64,000 nt of DNA from Nocardioides panacis (GTDB lineage: Bacteria; Actinomycetota; Actinomycetes; Propionibacteriales; Nocardioidaceae): the NCBI RefSeq assembly GCF_019039255.1, contig NZ_CP077062.1:1984001-2048000 (forward strand), given 5' to 3'. The notes beneath the pieces were generated by a model. It was given only the letters and a program-made list of their open reading frames with translations, was not told the DNA's origin and searched no databases. Position 1 is the stretch's first letter; each line of letters opens with the position of its first letter. This document shows positions 1 through 8,405 of the stretch, piece after piece. The position numbers were made by a program, and so were the translations under genes.

Positions 1-316
1 CCGCGGACCGCTCACCTGGGTGCCGTCGGAGTCGAAGACCCACACCGAGTCGATGACCTCGTTGGCCGCCGTGCCGGTCACCCGGAGGCCGCCGTCGCCC
101 GTGCGCGTGGTGGCTGCCTTGGTGGCCGCGATGCGGTCCCTCAAGGAGGCGTCGACCCGGCCCTGGGTGACACGGGTGACGACGAGGATCACCGCCAGGA
201 TCATCGCGGCCATCGCGGCCACCGTGACCAGCGCGGTGATCCACACGATGCGGGTGCGGATGCTCGAGCCGCGGACCGGGCGCTGGTCGGTCTCCCCCCG
301 GTGTGCGGCTCCTCAT
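1..316 (-). CDS. sensor histidine kinase, N-terminal part, runs off the window edge
   Basis: Only the first ~100 residues are present. Read from position 246 downward the protein shows a transmembrane segment (VWITALVTVAAMAAMILAV) followed by the start of an extracytoplasmic sensor region, as in OmpR-partnered histidine kinases; the kinase core lies outside the window. An ATG at 316 overlaps the TGA of the regulator next door (ATGA), the usual coupling, but that ATG is out of frame with the membrane segment. Removing one G from the six-G run (minus strand; C run at 294-299 on the plus strand) brings ATG 316 into frame. I therefore take 316 as the true start; without the correction the only in-frame start candidate is GTG at 246. 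Kinase identity rests on topology and on pairing with the response regulator. Confidence 0.6.
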   Translation of the reverse strand, partial: MRSRTPGGDRPAPGPRLEHPHPHRVDHRAGHGGRDGRDDPGGDPRRHPCHPGPGRRLLEGPHRGHQGSHHAHGRRRPPGDRHGGQRGHRLGVGLRLRRHPGERSA

Positions 317-975
317 TGCAGCACGAAACCGACACCGCGCACGGTGTCGACGTGGACGGGCGACTCGACCGCCGCGAGCTTGGCCCGGACGCGCCGCACG
401 TAGGAGTCGAGGGTGTTCTCCGAGACCATGGCACCGTCCGGCCACCCCGCCGCCACGACCGCGCGGCGGCGGACGACCACTCCCGGCTGGGCAGCGAGAG
501 CGGCGAGGATCCGGAACTCCGTGGGCGTGAGCTTCGCCTCGAGGCCGGCGGTGCGCACCGAGAACCTCTCCGGGTCCAGCCGCATGCCGTCGACGGGCCG
601 GGGTTCGGGCCGGGTGCGCCTGAGCAGGGCGTCGAGGCGCACGCGCACCTCGCCGACCGAGAACGGCTTGCCGACGTAGTCGTCCCCGCCGGCGTTGAAC
701 CCGCTGATGCGGTCGTGCACCCGGTCGAGCGCGGTGAGGAAGAGCACGGGGGCGTGCTGGCCCCCGGCCCGCAGCGCCGCGCACACGTCCCGGCCGTCGG
801 CATCCGGCAGACCGATGTCGATCACCAGGGCGTCCACGCTGCCCGGTGCGGAGAACGACTCCAGCGCCTCGTGCCCGGTGCGCGCCGTCACCACCTGGTG
901 GTCCACGGCGGTCAGCATCTCCACGAGCACGCGCTTGACGGCGGCGTCGTCCTCACAGATCCCGATCCGGGCCAT
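313..975 (-). CDS. OmpR-family response regulator
   Basis: A 220-residue two-domain transcription factor. The receiver domain has the acidic pocket (CEDD near residue 7), the phosphorylation Asp in the VIDIGLPD segment and the Lys of GKPFS. The C-terminal winged helix contains the typical LTPTEFRILAALA and VDTVRGVGFVL elements. The ATG at 975 puts the receiver right at the N-terminus; an upstream in-frame extension to 1224 has no regulator-like sequence. Its stop overlaps the start of the partial histidine kinase, so the two form a two-component operon. Targets are unknown. Confidence 0.9.
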   Translation of the reverse strand: MARIGICEDDAAVKRVLVEMLTAVDHQVVTARTGHEALESFSAPGSVDALVIDIGLPDADGRDVCAALRAGGQHAPVLFLTALDRVHDRISGFNAGGDDYVGKPFSVGEVRVRLDALLRRTRPEPRPVDGMRLDPERFSVRTAGLEAKLTPTEFRILAALAAQPGVVVRRRAVVAAGWPDGAMVSENTLDSYVRRVRAKLAAVESPVHVDTVRGVGFVLQ

Positions 976-1180
976 GGGTAGATCGTGCCTCGCCGCCCAA
1001 CGATTGTCGTGCACCTGCCACCCCGCACCGCCCCGGCTGCTCGCGCCGGCGTCGCACAACCTGCCGCTCACCTGACCGTGGAGCGTGGTCAGCGCGGTTT
1101 CGCTCGACGCCCTTCCGCCGCCCGCGCACGATGGCAGGAGCGGCTGTCGCCGCCGCGTCGAGAGGAACGAGCTGGTCGCG

Positions 1181-1633
1181 ATGCAGGTGCTGCTGGTCGA
1201 GGATGAACCCTTCCTGGCCGACACCCTCGAGCGTGGACTCTCGGACCACGGCTACTCCGTGGACGTCGCGCGCACGGGTGACCAGGGCCTCGCGTTGGCA
1301 CTCGGGCGTCCGTACCGAGGCATCCTGCTCGACGTCATGTTGCCCGGCATGCGCGGGGACGAGGTCCTGCACGAGCTGCGGGCCCGGGAGATCCGGACCC
1401 CGGTCATCCTGCTCACCGCCGAGGACGGGGAGTACGACCGGGCGCGGGCCCTCCACGAGGGGGCGGACGACTTCTTGGCGAAGCCGTTCAGCTTCGTGGC
1501 GCTGCTCGACCGGCTCGGGGTCCTGACCGCGGGTGGGGGCGACATCCAGAAAAGCCGCCGCAAAGGTGACACACCGATTATGGAAAACAAGCGGAATTCT
1601 CAGGCTTCTGGTGAATCGCGGGATTCGCCTTGA
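1181..1633 (+). pseudogene. truncated response regulator, receiver domain only
   Basis: Residues 1 to about 115 are a good CheY-like receiver: acidic pocket VEDE near residue 7, phospho-acceptor Asp in LLDVMLPG, Thr in LLTAEDG and Lys in AKPFSF. Family members continue with a linker and a ~100-residue winged-helix output domain. Here the similarity ends near 1520, and the remaining ~35 residues, rich in K, S, N and R, are encoded by DNA visibly poorer in GC than its surroundings. The ORF is best read as the 5' remnant of an OmpR-type regulator whose 3' half was lost, probably when the downstream polysaccharide operon arrived. A free-standing receiver (150 aa) is the alternative. Confidence 0.65.
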
Positions 1634-1801
1634 CAGCCCACAGAGGGCGATGTTGAGGTCTTAACGATCGTGGAGGTGGGATCACCGCTCCGAAGGGACA
1701 CACGAGGCAAGCGAGGGTCGTCGGGGCGAGTTCGTGAGGATCGGGCCCAACGGAACGCAGGGGCGAAACGGTGCCTTAATCTCTTTCAGTGAGGTTTCCG
1801 A
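1634..1801. promoter_or_regulatory. leader/promoter region of the exopolysaccharide-like operon
   Basis: This 168-base gap separates the truncated receiver gene from the GT2 gene. It and the preceding ~90 bases are less GC-rich than the rest of the window (for example cttaatctctttcagtgagg just before the GT2 start). It must hold the operon promoter if transcription does not read through from 1181. A purine-rich gtgagg lies about eight bases before the ATG at 1802. I could not pick a convincing -35/-10 pair. Confidence 0.35.
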
Positions 1802-3058
1802 ATGCTGACATCTTCTTGGATCAGCTGGGTGCCGATCGGAATCGTCGGCCTCACGTCGTGGCTCGTGTGGCTGACTCGTCGCAGCCTCTCTCATCGGTAC
1901 CGGCCCACCGTGAACGACCACCGGGAGACGGTCTCCGTCGTGGTGCCGGTCTACCGCGAGGACCCCGACGTGCTCGAACGGTGCCTGCGGACGTGGGTCT
2001 CGCAGCAGCCCTTCGAAGTGATCCTGGTCGTCGACGATCGCGACGACCAGGTTCTCGAGCGCCTGCGGGCTCTTGATCTCGCCGGTGTCTGTGTCCTTCC
2101 CTGGAGACATACCGGAAAGCGAGGAGCACTCGGGGCGGGAATTCGTGCGGCGCGCGGCGACATCGTCGTCCTCGCCGATTCCGACACGTCCTGGAGACCC
2201 GGTTTGCTGAACGCCGTACAAATGCCTTTCTCGGACCCTCGGGTAGGTGGCGTCGGAACTCGTCAATATGTGTACGCCCGCGAAAGCAACCTCGTGCGCC
2301 GGATAGCGCACTGGCTCTTGAACACCCGTTATCTCGACTACGTTCCGGCCCTGTCGCGGACCGGCTCGGTCCCGTGCCTCTCCGGGCGCACAGCCGCTTA
2401 TCGGAGGGACATCATCCGGCCCCGCCTTGCCTGGCTGGAGCGCGAGGTATTCCTTGGTCGGGAATGTGTTTCCGGCGACGACGGTCGGCTCACCTGGTTG
2501 GTGCTCGCGGCCGGCTACCGCGCTGTCCACCAGGACTCCGCACGAGCGGACTCGATGTTCCCCGACTCCGTGAGGGCCTTCGTCAGGCAGCGGGTGCGCT
2601 GGAGCCGGAACTCCTACCGGTGCTATCTGACCGCCATCGGGCACGGGTGGCTGTGGCGCCAACCTCTCCTCACCCAGGTCACCGTGCTGCAGATCCTGCT
2701 GACTCCGTTCACGATGGCGTCAGCAGTCTGGTACGGAGCGCAGTGGATGCGCCGCGGAGGGGCTGTCGGGATAGCTCTCGTGCTGGCGTGGGCCTGCCTG
2801 GCGCGAGCGGTTCGCGGCCTCTCTCACCTTCGGGAGCACCCGGCCGACCTGTGGATCGCCCCGGTGATGGTCGCCGTCGTCCTGTTCATCGCCCTTCCCG
2901 TCAAGACCTGGGCGTTCCTCTCTATGAACCGTCAGGGCTGGCTCACCCGCACGGACGCGCGACGCGTCCAGGGTCAGGCAGAGATCGTGGGCCGCGGCCA
3001 GGTCGACGCCCCGTTCCGTCCGCCCGCTCTCGCGGAGGGCCGGCATGGCGACGACTGA
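1802..3058 (+). CDS. family 2 membrane glycosyltransferase, NodC/hyaluronan-synthase-like
   Basis: A 418-residue processive-type glycosyltransferase. One N-terminal membrane segment (about 8-25) precedes a GT-A domain with VVPVYRE, VVDDRDD near 76-82, the DxD-type ADSDTSW near 125-131, the CLSGRTAAYRRD acceptor-side motif near 192-203, GDD at 225-227 and the RQRVRW motif at 262-267. Several membrane helices follow (about 280-375). DxD, GDD and Q/RxxRW together are the signature of hyaluronan, chitin-oligomer, cellulose and Alg8-type synthases, which polymerise and export a polysaccharide. The sugar cannot be inferred. Its 3' end overlaps the next gene by 14 bases, so it is co-translated with two beta-helix proteins. 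Confidence 0.85.
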   Translation: MLTSSWISWVPIGIVGLTSWLVWLTRRSLSHRYRPTVNDHRETVSVVVPVYREDPDVLERCLRTWVSQQPFEVILVVDDRDDQVLERLRALDLAGVCVLPWRHTGKRGALGAGIRAARGDIVVLADSDTSWRPGLLNAVQMPFSDPRVGGVGTRQYVYARESNLVRRIAHWLLNTRYLDYVPALSRTGSVPCLSGRTAAYRRDIIRPRLAWLEREVFLGRECVSGDDGRLTWLVLAAGYRAVHQDSARADSMFPDSVRAFVRQRVRWSRNSYRCYLTAIGHGWLWRQPLLTQVTVLQILLTPFTMASAVWYGAQWMRRGGAVGIALVLAWACLARAVRGLSHLREHPADLWIAPVMVAVVLFIALPVKTWAFLSMNRQGWLTRTDARRVQGQAEIVGRGQVDAPFRPPALAEGRHGDD

Positions 3059-4601
3059 GGAGACCAAGGAGATCACTCCGCTGGGGCTCGGCGACTTCGC
3101 GCGCGGCCTCGGACTCCTCCTGGTCGTCCCCTCGCTCGTCCTGGGTCTGGTCATCGCGGCCCACGCCGCCCAGGCCTCCGCACCCCTCCGACCAGGTGCC
3201 CCGCCGTGGATGGTCGACGCGGACACCACGCCGCAGCGGCTGGCCATCCAACAGGCTGCCCTCGACACGATGGTCAGGGCGGCGAGGCGCGAGAGCCGGG
3301 CAGCGCACAGCACGGTCGTCACCGTCGCTCACCGGGCGGTCCTCGTCCTCACGCCGCGGCCCCACCCGTACGGCGTCCGAGCGCTCCGGCGGGTCCCCCG
3401 GGCTGCCACGATGCTGAGCGGCCACAGACTGCTCGTGCGTGTCCCGATCGTGGTGGCCCGTGGAGCACGACTCGTCCTCGGTTCCTGGCACGTCCGGCAG
3501 CTGCTCCTGGAGAGCTCGTCCCTGGGAGGTGCCAGCATCATGGGCATGCGCGGCACGATCCGCCTGACGGGCACCGCCCAGCAGCCGCTGCGGATCACGT
3601 CGGTCCAACCCGGGACCCACGTCCCGGACACCACCATCGACGACGGCAGGCCCTTCCTCCTGGAGCGGAGCGGCTCGATGAGGCTGCGCTACGTGCACGC
3701 CGACGACCTGGGCTTCGGCGAGGGGACCAGCTCGGGGGTCGCCTGGGTCGGAAGGGCCGGTGCACCCGCCCTCGGCGTGGTCACGCACTCGACCTTCACC
3801 CATGACCGCTTCGGGGCCTACACCTATCGCGCTCGGCACATGACGTGGGCCTACGACACGTTCGACGACAACCAGGCCTATGGCTTCGACCCCCACGACT
3901 TCAGTGACGATTTCGTGGTGCACGACGATCTCGCCATGCGCAACGGACGGCACGGGATCATCTTCTCCCGCGGCTGCGAGGGCAACGTCATCGAGCGCAA
4001 CACGGCCGCGTTCAACCGCGGCCACGGCTTCATGATCGACGACGGCCGCAGCGGCGTCACCTCGGGACCGCGCCGCATGGTGGGGTCGTCGCACAACCTG
4101 CTCAGCCAGAACCGTGCTGTCGGCAACGGACATTCGGGCTTCGAGGTCGAAGGTGGCCAGGGCAACGAGGTCCGGCTCAACCAGTCGGTTGCGAACTACA
4201 CCGGTATCCGGTTCCGCTCCCAGGCGTCCGGGGACATCGAGTCGAACGACATCCGTCGGAGCCGTCTCTACGGTGTCGACATCGAGGCGAGCGCCGGCCG
4301 GGTCCGGGTCCGCAACAACCTGGGTACCGGCTCCTGGTCCGACTTCACCGCGGACCGGACCGTGCGAGCGGTCGCCAACCACTTCGACGTCGTCCAGGCG
4401 AGGAGCTCCGCACACGGCCGGCGCGAGCTCACCGGGCTCCTCACACGGTCGGCCGCCTTCCTGGAGTTCCGCCCCGGCGCGACCATCTGGCTGGTCGTGC
4501 TCCTGGTGCCGCTGGGTGCCGTGGCTGTGAAGCTGCCCCGCTCGTGCCGAGCCAGCGGCGACGACGCTAGATCTCTGCCTCGGGGTCGGGAGGACCCATG
4601 A
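3045..4601 (+). CDS. membrane-anchored right-handed beta-helix protein (epimerase/lyase-like)
   Basis: A 518-residue protein with a signal anchor near residues 22-45 (GLLLVVPSLVLGLVIAAHAA) and a second hydrophobic segment near the C-terminus (IWLVVLLVPLGAVAVKL). The central ~250 residues carry repeated N/G-rich turns such as NVIERNTAAFNRGHGFMI, NEVRLNQSVANYTGIRF and VRVRNNLGTG, the pattern of NosD/CASH right-handed parallel beta-helices. Such folds include mannuronan C5-epimerases, pectate lyases and other polysaccharide-modifying enzymes. Overlap with the GT2 gene and a four-base ATGA overlap with the next gene suggest it modifies or cuts the polymer made by the GT2. No catalytic triad could be assigned. 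Confidence 0.75.
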   Translation: MATTEETKEITPLGLGDFARGLGLLLVVPSLVLGLVIAAHAAQASAPLRPGAPPWMVDADTTPQRLAIQQAALDTMVRAARRESRAAHSTVVTVAHRAVLVLTPRPHPYGVRALRRVPRAATMLSGHRLLVRVPIVVARGARLVLGSWHVRQLLLESSSLGGASIMGMRGTIRLTGTAQQPLRITSVQPGTHVPDTTIDDGRPFLLERSGSMRLRYVHADDLGFGEGTSSGVAWVGRAGAPALGVVTHSTFTHDRFGAYTYRARHMTWAYDTFDDNQAYGFDPHDFSDDFVVHDDLAMRNGRHGIIFSRGCEGNVIERNTAAFNRGHGFMIDDGRSGVTSGPRRMVGSSHNLLSQNRAVGNGHSGFEVEGGQGNEVRLNQSVANYTGIRFRSQASGDIESNDIRRSRLYGVDIEASAGRVRVRNNLGTGSWSDFTADRTVRAVANHFDVVQARSSAHGRRELTGLLTRSAAFLEFRPGATIWLVVLLVPLGAVAVKLPRSCRASGDDARSLPRGREDP

Positions 4602-5641
4602 AGACACGGGAGCGACGGGCCGTCCGGCCGGGCGTCTTCACGGTCGCGTGCCTGCTCGCGCTCTCGGTGGTCTCGGGCTGCAACGGATCGTCGAGCGACC
4701 GCGCCGGCGGCGGACCCTACCGCGGTCCCTCGGCCTGCGGACGATCGACGCGGGTGGTCAGGGTCTCCGACAGCTCGGAGCTCCGCAGGGCGCTCGATGA
4801 CGCGCACCCCGGGGACGTCATCTGGTTGGGCTCGGCGGCGTACAAGGGCGCCTTCACCGCAACCCGCTCCGGGACGAGACGCAGCCACATCACCTTGTGC
4901 GGTACGTCGAGCGCCGTGCTCGACAGCGGAAGCGTCAACCATCACTACACCCTCCACCTCGACGGAGCCGACTACACCGACGTGCGCGGACTGACGATCG
5001 AGCGGGGCCTCAAGGGCATCATGGCCGACGGGTGGAGCCACGGCACGATCGACCACGTCACCGTGCGTGACATCGGGGAGGAGGGCATCCACCTGCGGCG
5101 ATCGTCATCGAACGACACGATCAGCAACTGCCGGATCAGCGACACCGGGAGCGCCGACCTGCACGATGCACATCACAGCGGCGAGGGCATCTACATCGGT
5201 TCGTCGTACAACAACTGGGATCGCTACACCGGCGGCCACCCCGACAGCTCCGACAACGTGCGGATCACGCACAACACCTTCTCCCGGACGGCGGCGGAGA
5301 ACGTGGACGTGAAGGAGGGAACCGTCGGAGGCCTGATCAGCCGCAACACGTTCGACGGCTCAGGGATGGATCCGAAGGCAGCCGACTCCTGGGTCGACAT
5401 CAAGGGCAACCACTACACGGTCAGCAGGAACCGCGGATTCTCGGCGCCGGTCGACGGCTTCCAGACCCATGTGCAGCTCCCCGGCTGGGGGGTGGGCAAC
5501 GTCTTCACCGCCAACGTCGTGCACGTCGACGCGGGCGGCTACGGGTTCGACATCGACAAGGCGGGGGCCGCCAACGTCGTGCGCTGCAACAACGTCGTCA
5601 CCTCGGCGGCCAGCGGACGCTCGGACGTGCGCTGCCGCTAG
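4598..5641 (+). CDS. right-handed beta-helix lipoprotein
   Basis: A 347-residue protein with a lipoprotein signal peptide ending in VVSGC (Cys near residue 27), so it should be anchored to the outer face of the membrane. The mature part has beta-helix repeats, e.g. ITLCGTSSAVLDSGS, VRGLTIERGLKGIMADG, IDHVTVRDIGEEGIHLRR and NVRITHNTFSRTAAENVDVKEG, like NosD/pectate-lyase-3 folds. Conserved-looking acidic and basic residues (EGIHLRR, DVKEG, VDIKGN) could form an active site; the substrate is unknown. It ends the coupled operon with the GT2 synthase and the larger beta-helix protein, and with them probably makes and tailors a surface polysaccharide. Confidence 0.75.
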   Translation: MKTRERRAVRPGVFTVACLLALSVVSGCNGSSSDRAGGGPYRGPSACGRSTRVVRVSDSSELRRALDDAHPGDVIWLGSAAYKGAFTATRSGTRRSHITLCGTSSAVLDSGSVNHHYTLHLDGADYTDVRGLTIERGLKGIMADGWSHGTIDHVTVRDIGEEGIHLRRSSSNDTISNCRISDTGSADLHDAHHSGEGIYIGSSYNNWDRYTGGHPDSSDNVRITHNTFSRTAAENVDVKEGTVGGLISRNTFDGSGMDPKAADSWVDIKGNHYTVSRNRGFSAPVDGFQTHVQLPGWGVGNVFTANVVHVDAGGYGFDIDKAGAANVVRCNNVVTSAASGRSDVRCR

Positions 5642-5673
5642 CTCCCCGAGGTGCACCGAACGGTCGGCGCCGG

Positions 5674-7125
5674 CTAGGCCCCCGGAGCGGCCCGCTCGGT
5701 CGTACGCACGGACTCGCCCGCCGTCGTCGGACGGGAGCGAGCGGGCCGTGCGGCCTCCTCGACGGGGAGGGAGCCGGGCAGCGTCAGCGTGACGGTGGAC
5801 CTGCCGGTGATGGCGGCGGTCCCGTGGTGGGCCTCGGCGACGGCCTGGACCAGGCTGAGGCCGAGGCCCGTGCCTCCGGTCGTGCGACTCGTCTCGGCGC
5901 GGGAGAACCGGTCGAAGGCCTTGCCGACGAACTGTGCCGGGAAGCCGGCGCCCTCGTCGGTGACGGACAGTCGGGTGCGTCGGTCGGTGTGGTCCGCGGC
6001 CATGGTGATGTCGCCGGCGCCGTACCGCAGCGCGTTCGAGACGAGGTTCCCGAGCGCGAGGTCGAGCCAGTGCGGGTGTCCCTCGATGGTGACCCCGGTC
6101 GGTGGCGGCGTGTGGATGCGCCGACCGGTGGCTGCAGCCTCTGGTCGGTAGCGGGCGCTGACCTCGGCGAGGAGCCCGTCGACGTCGACCGGTTCGAGGG
6201 TCGCGGTGCCCGAGGCCCGCAGCTCCTCCAGGTCGAGGAGCGCGTTGGACAAGGTGATGAGGCGTTCGACCTGGCCGCGCAGCGACTCGAACGTGGTCCT
6301 GGTCTCGGTCTCGCTGCGCGGCCGGAGGGTGGCGACCTCCAGCTCGGTGCGCATGAGCGCGAGCGGTGAGCGCAGCTCGTGGGAGGCGTCGGCGAGGAAC
6401 TGGCGCTCGCGTTCGTTCGCTTGGCCGATCCGGTCCAGGAGGGCGTTGAACGTGTGGCCGAGGCGGGTCACCTCGTCGTCCTTGCCGAGCTCCACGGGCA
6501 GCGTGGGTGCGCTGCCCGCCCCCTCGGCCGCGCGCCGATATCGCTCGACCGGGTTGAGGGCGGCCCGAGCGGTGCCGTAGCCGACGAGGGAGGCAGCGGC
6601 CAGGGTGGCGAGGTCGGCGATGGCGAGCTGGAGGAGGAGCTCGCGCAGCGCCTCGTCGTGCTTGCGCTTGCTGATGGCGGAGGCGACCACGACGGTCCCG
6701 CGTGCGGTCTCGACCCGGGCGGTGACGACGCGGTACGGATGGTCGGCGGGCGGGTAGAGGTGGCCGACGTCCTCGCTGGTCGGGGTCCCCGCGGCCGCCG
6801 CGGCGACGGTGGCCGGATCGACGAGCCGGGTGGCGTGGCTGTTCCCGCCGAGGACGTGACCGGTGCGGTCGTAGATCTGGTAGCTCTGGCCGGGGGTGTC
6901 GGCCGGCGGGGTGGTGCCGTGGGCCACGGCTCCTTCGACGACTTCCTGGTAGGCCTTGAGGTCCTGGTCCACCTGCCGGTTCAGGGCGTATCCCACGCGC
7001 CAGAACACGAAGCCGCCGGCCAGGACGAGGACGACCGTCATCGTGCCGGCGACGGCGAGGACGAGGCGGGTCACGATCGGTCGGTCACCGACGAGGCGCC
7101 GCCACATCCTCGCGGGCGCGGTCAC
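5674..7125 (-). CDS. sensor histidine kinase (HAMP-HisKA-HATPase)
   Basis: From a GTG at 7125, placed after a GAGGG Shine-Dalgarno-like stretch, the protein is 483 residues. TM1 lies near 19-42 and TM2 near 162-184, flanking a ~120-residue extracytoplasmic sensor domain. A HAMP linker follows, then HisKA with the phospho-accepting His249 in SHELRSPLAL, and an ATPase domain with the N box (NLVSNALRYG), G1 (DEGAGFP) and G2 (GGTGLGLSL). It starts 11 bases after the response regulator's stop and is its obvious partner. The pair lies at the 3' end of a run of lipid-linked-sugar genes, so the signal may concern the cell envelope; that is inference. Confidence 0.93.
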   Translation of the reverse strand: MTAPARMWRRLVGDRPIVTRLVLAVAGTMTVVLVLAGGFVFWRVGYALNRQVDQDLKAYQEVVEGAVAHGTTPPADTPGQSYQIYDRTGHVLGGNSHATRLVDPATVAAAAAGTPTSEDVGHLYPPADHPYRVVTARVETARGTVVVASAISKRKHDEALRELLLQLAIADLATLAAASLVGYGTARAALNPVERYRRAAEGAGSAPTLPVELGKDDEVTRLGHTFNALLDRIGQANERERQFLADASHELRSPLALMRTELEVATLRPRSETETRTTFESLRGQVERLITLSNALLDLEELRASGTATLEPVDVDGLLAEVSARYRPEAAATGRRIHTPPPTGVTIEGHPHWLDLALGNLVSNALRYGAGDITMAADHTDRRTRLSVTDEGAGFPAQFVGKAFDRFSRAETSRTTGGTGLGLSLVQAVAEAHHGTAAITGRSTVTLTLPGSLPVEEAARPARSRPTTAGESVRTTERAAPGA

Positions 7126-7135
7126 CGTGTCGCCC

Positions 7136-7810
7136 TCATGGTCTGGTCTGCTCGAGCCGGTACCCGACGCCACGCAGGGTGGTGATGGTGACGCGTTCGG
7201 AAGCCTCGAGCCGCGTCCGGAGCCGGGACATGTGCACGTCGATGGAGTTGCTGCGGATGTCGGTCTCGTCGTCCCACACGTCGTCGTAGATGCGTTGGCG
7301 GCTGACCACGTGCCCGCGGTTCTCCATCAGCGAGGCGAGCATCGCGAACTCGCGCCGGGACAGGGTGACCTCGTCGTCGTTGACCCAGACGCGTTGCTGG
7401 AGCGGGTCGAGCCGGATGTCGCCGAACACCAGTCGGTTGTCGGCGTCCGGGTCGAGGCGTCGCCTGATGGCCCGCAGACGCGCGAGAAGCTCCTCAAGCG
7501 CGAACGGCTTGACGAGGTAGTCGTCGGCGCCGGCCTCGAGACCGGCGACGCGTTCGGGGACGGCTCCGCGGGCCGTCAGCATGAGGACGGGGACGTCGTT
7601 GCCTTCGCGGCGCAGCTGCTTGCACACGTCGGTGCCGCTCAGTCCGGGCAGCATCAGGTCCAGGACGACCGCGTCGACGTCGGGCTGCCGGGCGGCTGCC
7701 AGCCCACGGGGTCCGTCGTGGGCGGGGGTCGTGCGGACGTCGTGGTCGGCGAGGTAGCTGGCGATGAGCTCGACCATCCGCTCCTCGTCGTCGACCACCA
7801 CCACGTGCAT
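7136..7810 (-). CDS. OmpR-family response regulator
   Basis: With the ATG at 7810 the protein is 224 residues and opens directly with the receiver strand MHVVVVDDEE. The phospho-Asp is in VLDLMLPG, the switch Thr in LMLTARG and the conserved Lys in VKPFAL. The winged helix includes LSRREFAMLASL and ITTLRGVGYRL. An alternative TTG start at 7861 would add 17 residues and has a strikingly good GAGGAGG six bases upstream, overlapping the end of the GtrA gene. The added residues are not receiver-like, and the purine stretch also encodes the Glu-rich GtrA tail, so I prefer 7810. It is partner of the downstream kinase. Confidence 0.92.
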   Translation of the reverse strand: MHVVVVDDEERMVELIASYLADHDVRTTPAHDGPRGLAAARQPDVDAVVLDLMLPGLSGTDVCKQLRREGNDVPVLMLTARGAVPERVAGLEAGADDYLVKPFALEELLARLRAIRRRLDPDADNRLVFGDIRLDPLQQRVWVNDDEVTLSRREFAMLASLMENRGHVVSRQRIYDDVWDDETDIRSNSIDVHMSRLRTRLEASERVTITTLRGVGYRLEQTRP

Positions 7811-7853
7811 GACGCCACTGTACGGAGGGTGGGAGCTGTCCCCCGCGGACGCG

Positions 7854-8405
7854 TCACGCAATGCGCACCTCCTCCTCGTCCGCGGGGACGGGTGCCGTGC
7901 CGGGCGTCGTGCTGGGTGCAGCGAACACGAACCGCTTGTAGGTGACGTAGCGGAAGACGGTCCCGAGTGCGAGGCCGACGACGTTCGCGGAGATGTTGTC
8001 CGCCAGCCTGCTGGTCAGGCCCAGCAGGTCGTGGGAGACGGTCAACGTCAGGACGGAGAACCCGAACCCGATGATGTTGAACACGACGAACAGGGCTACT
8101 TCACGACGCCGGTCCTGGGAGGGCCGGTTGCGCCAGGTGAACGTCCGGTTGCCGGCATACGTGACGCACATCGCCGCCACCACCGCGAGGGTGCGGGCCA
8201 CCGACGGGTCGAGGGTCGCGAACGGCTGCGTCGAGCGGAGCAGGTTGAACGCGGCGACGTCGACGACGTAGCCGGTGCCGCCGACGGCCAGGAACGTGAG
8301 GACCTCGCGGGAGAGGAACCGGCCGGCCCACCTCTGGACCAGGCGTTCGACCGGCCCGCCGGCGGTGAGACCGACGGCCGGCAGGACGTGGTCAGGCCGT
8401 GGCAC
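7854..8405 (-). CDS. GtrA family membrane protein
   Basis: A 183-residue protein with four predicted membrane helices and GtrA hallmarks: FLAVGGTGYVVDVAAFNLL in helix 1, YAGNRTFTWRN between helices 2 and 3, and FRYVTYKRFVF at the C-terminus. GtrA proteins are thought to flip polyprenyl-phosphate-linked sugars across the membrane. It starts with GTG, overlapping by 14 bases the end of the polyprenol-phosphate sugar synthase gene upstream, which fits a synthase/flippase pair feeding the GT-C enzyme at 9315-11039. Confidence 0.88.
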   Translation of the reverse strand: MPRPDHVLPAVGLTAGGPVERLVQRWAGRFLSREVLTFLAVGGTGYVVDVAAFNLLRSTQPFATLDPSVARTLAVVAAMCVTYAGNRTFTWRNRPSQDRRREVALFVVFNIIGFGFSVLTLTVSHDLLGLTSRLADNISANVVGLALGTVFRYVTYKRFVFAAPSTTPGTAPVPADEEEVRIA

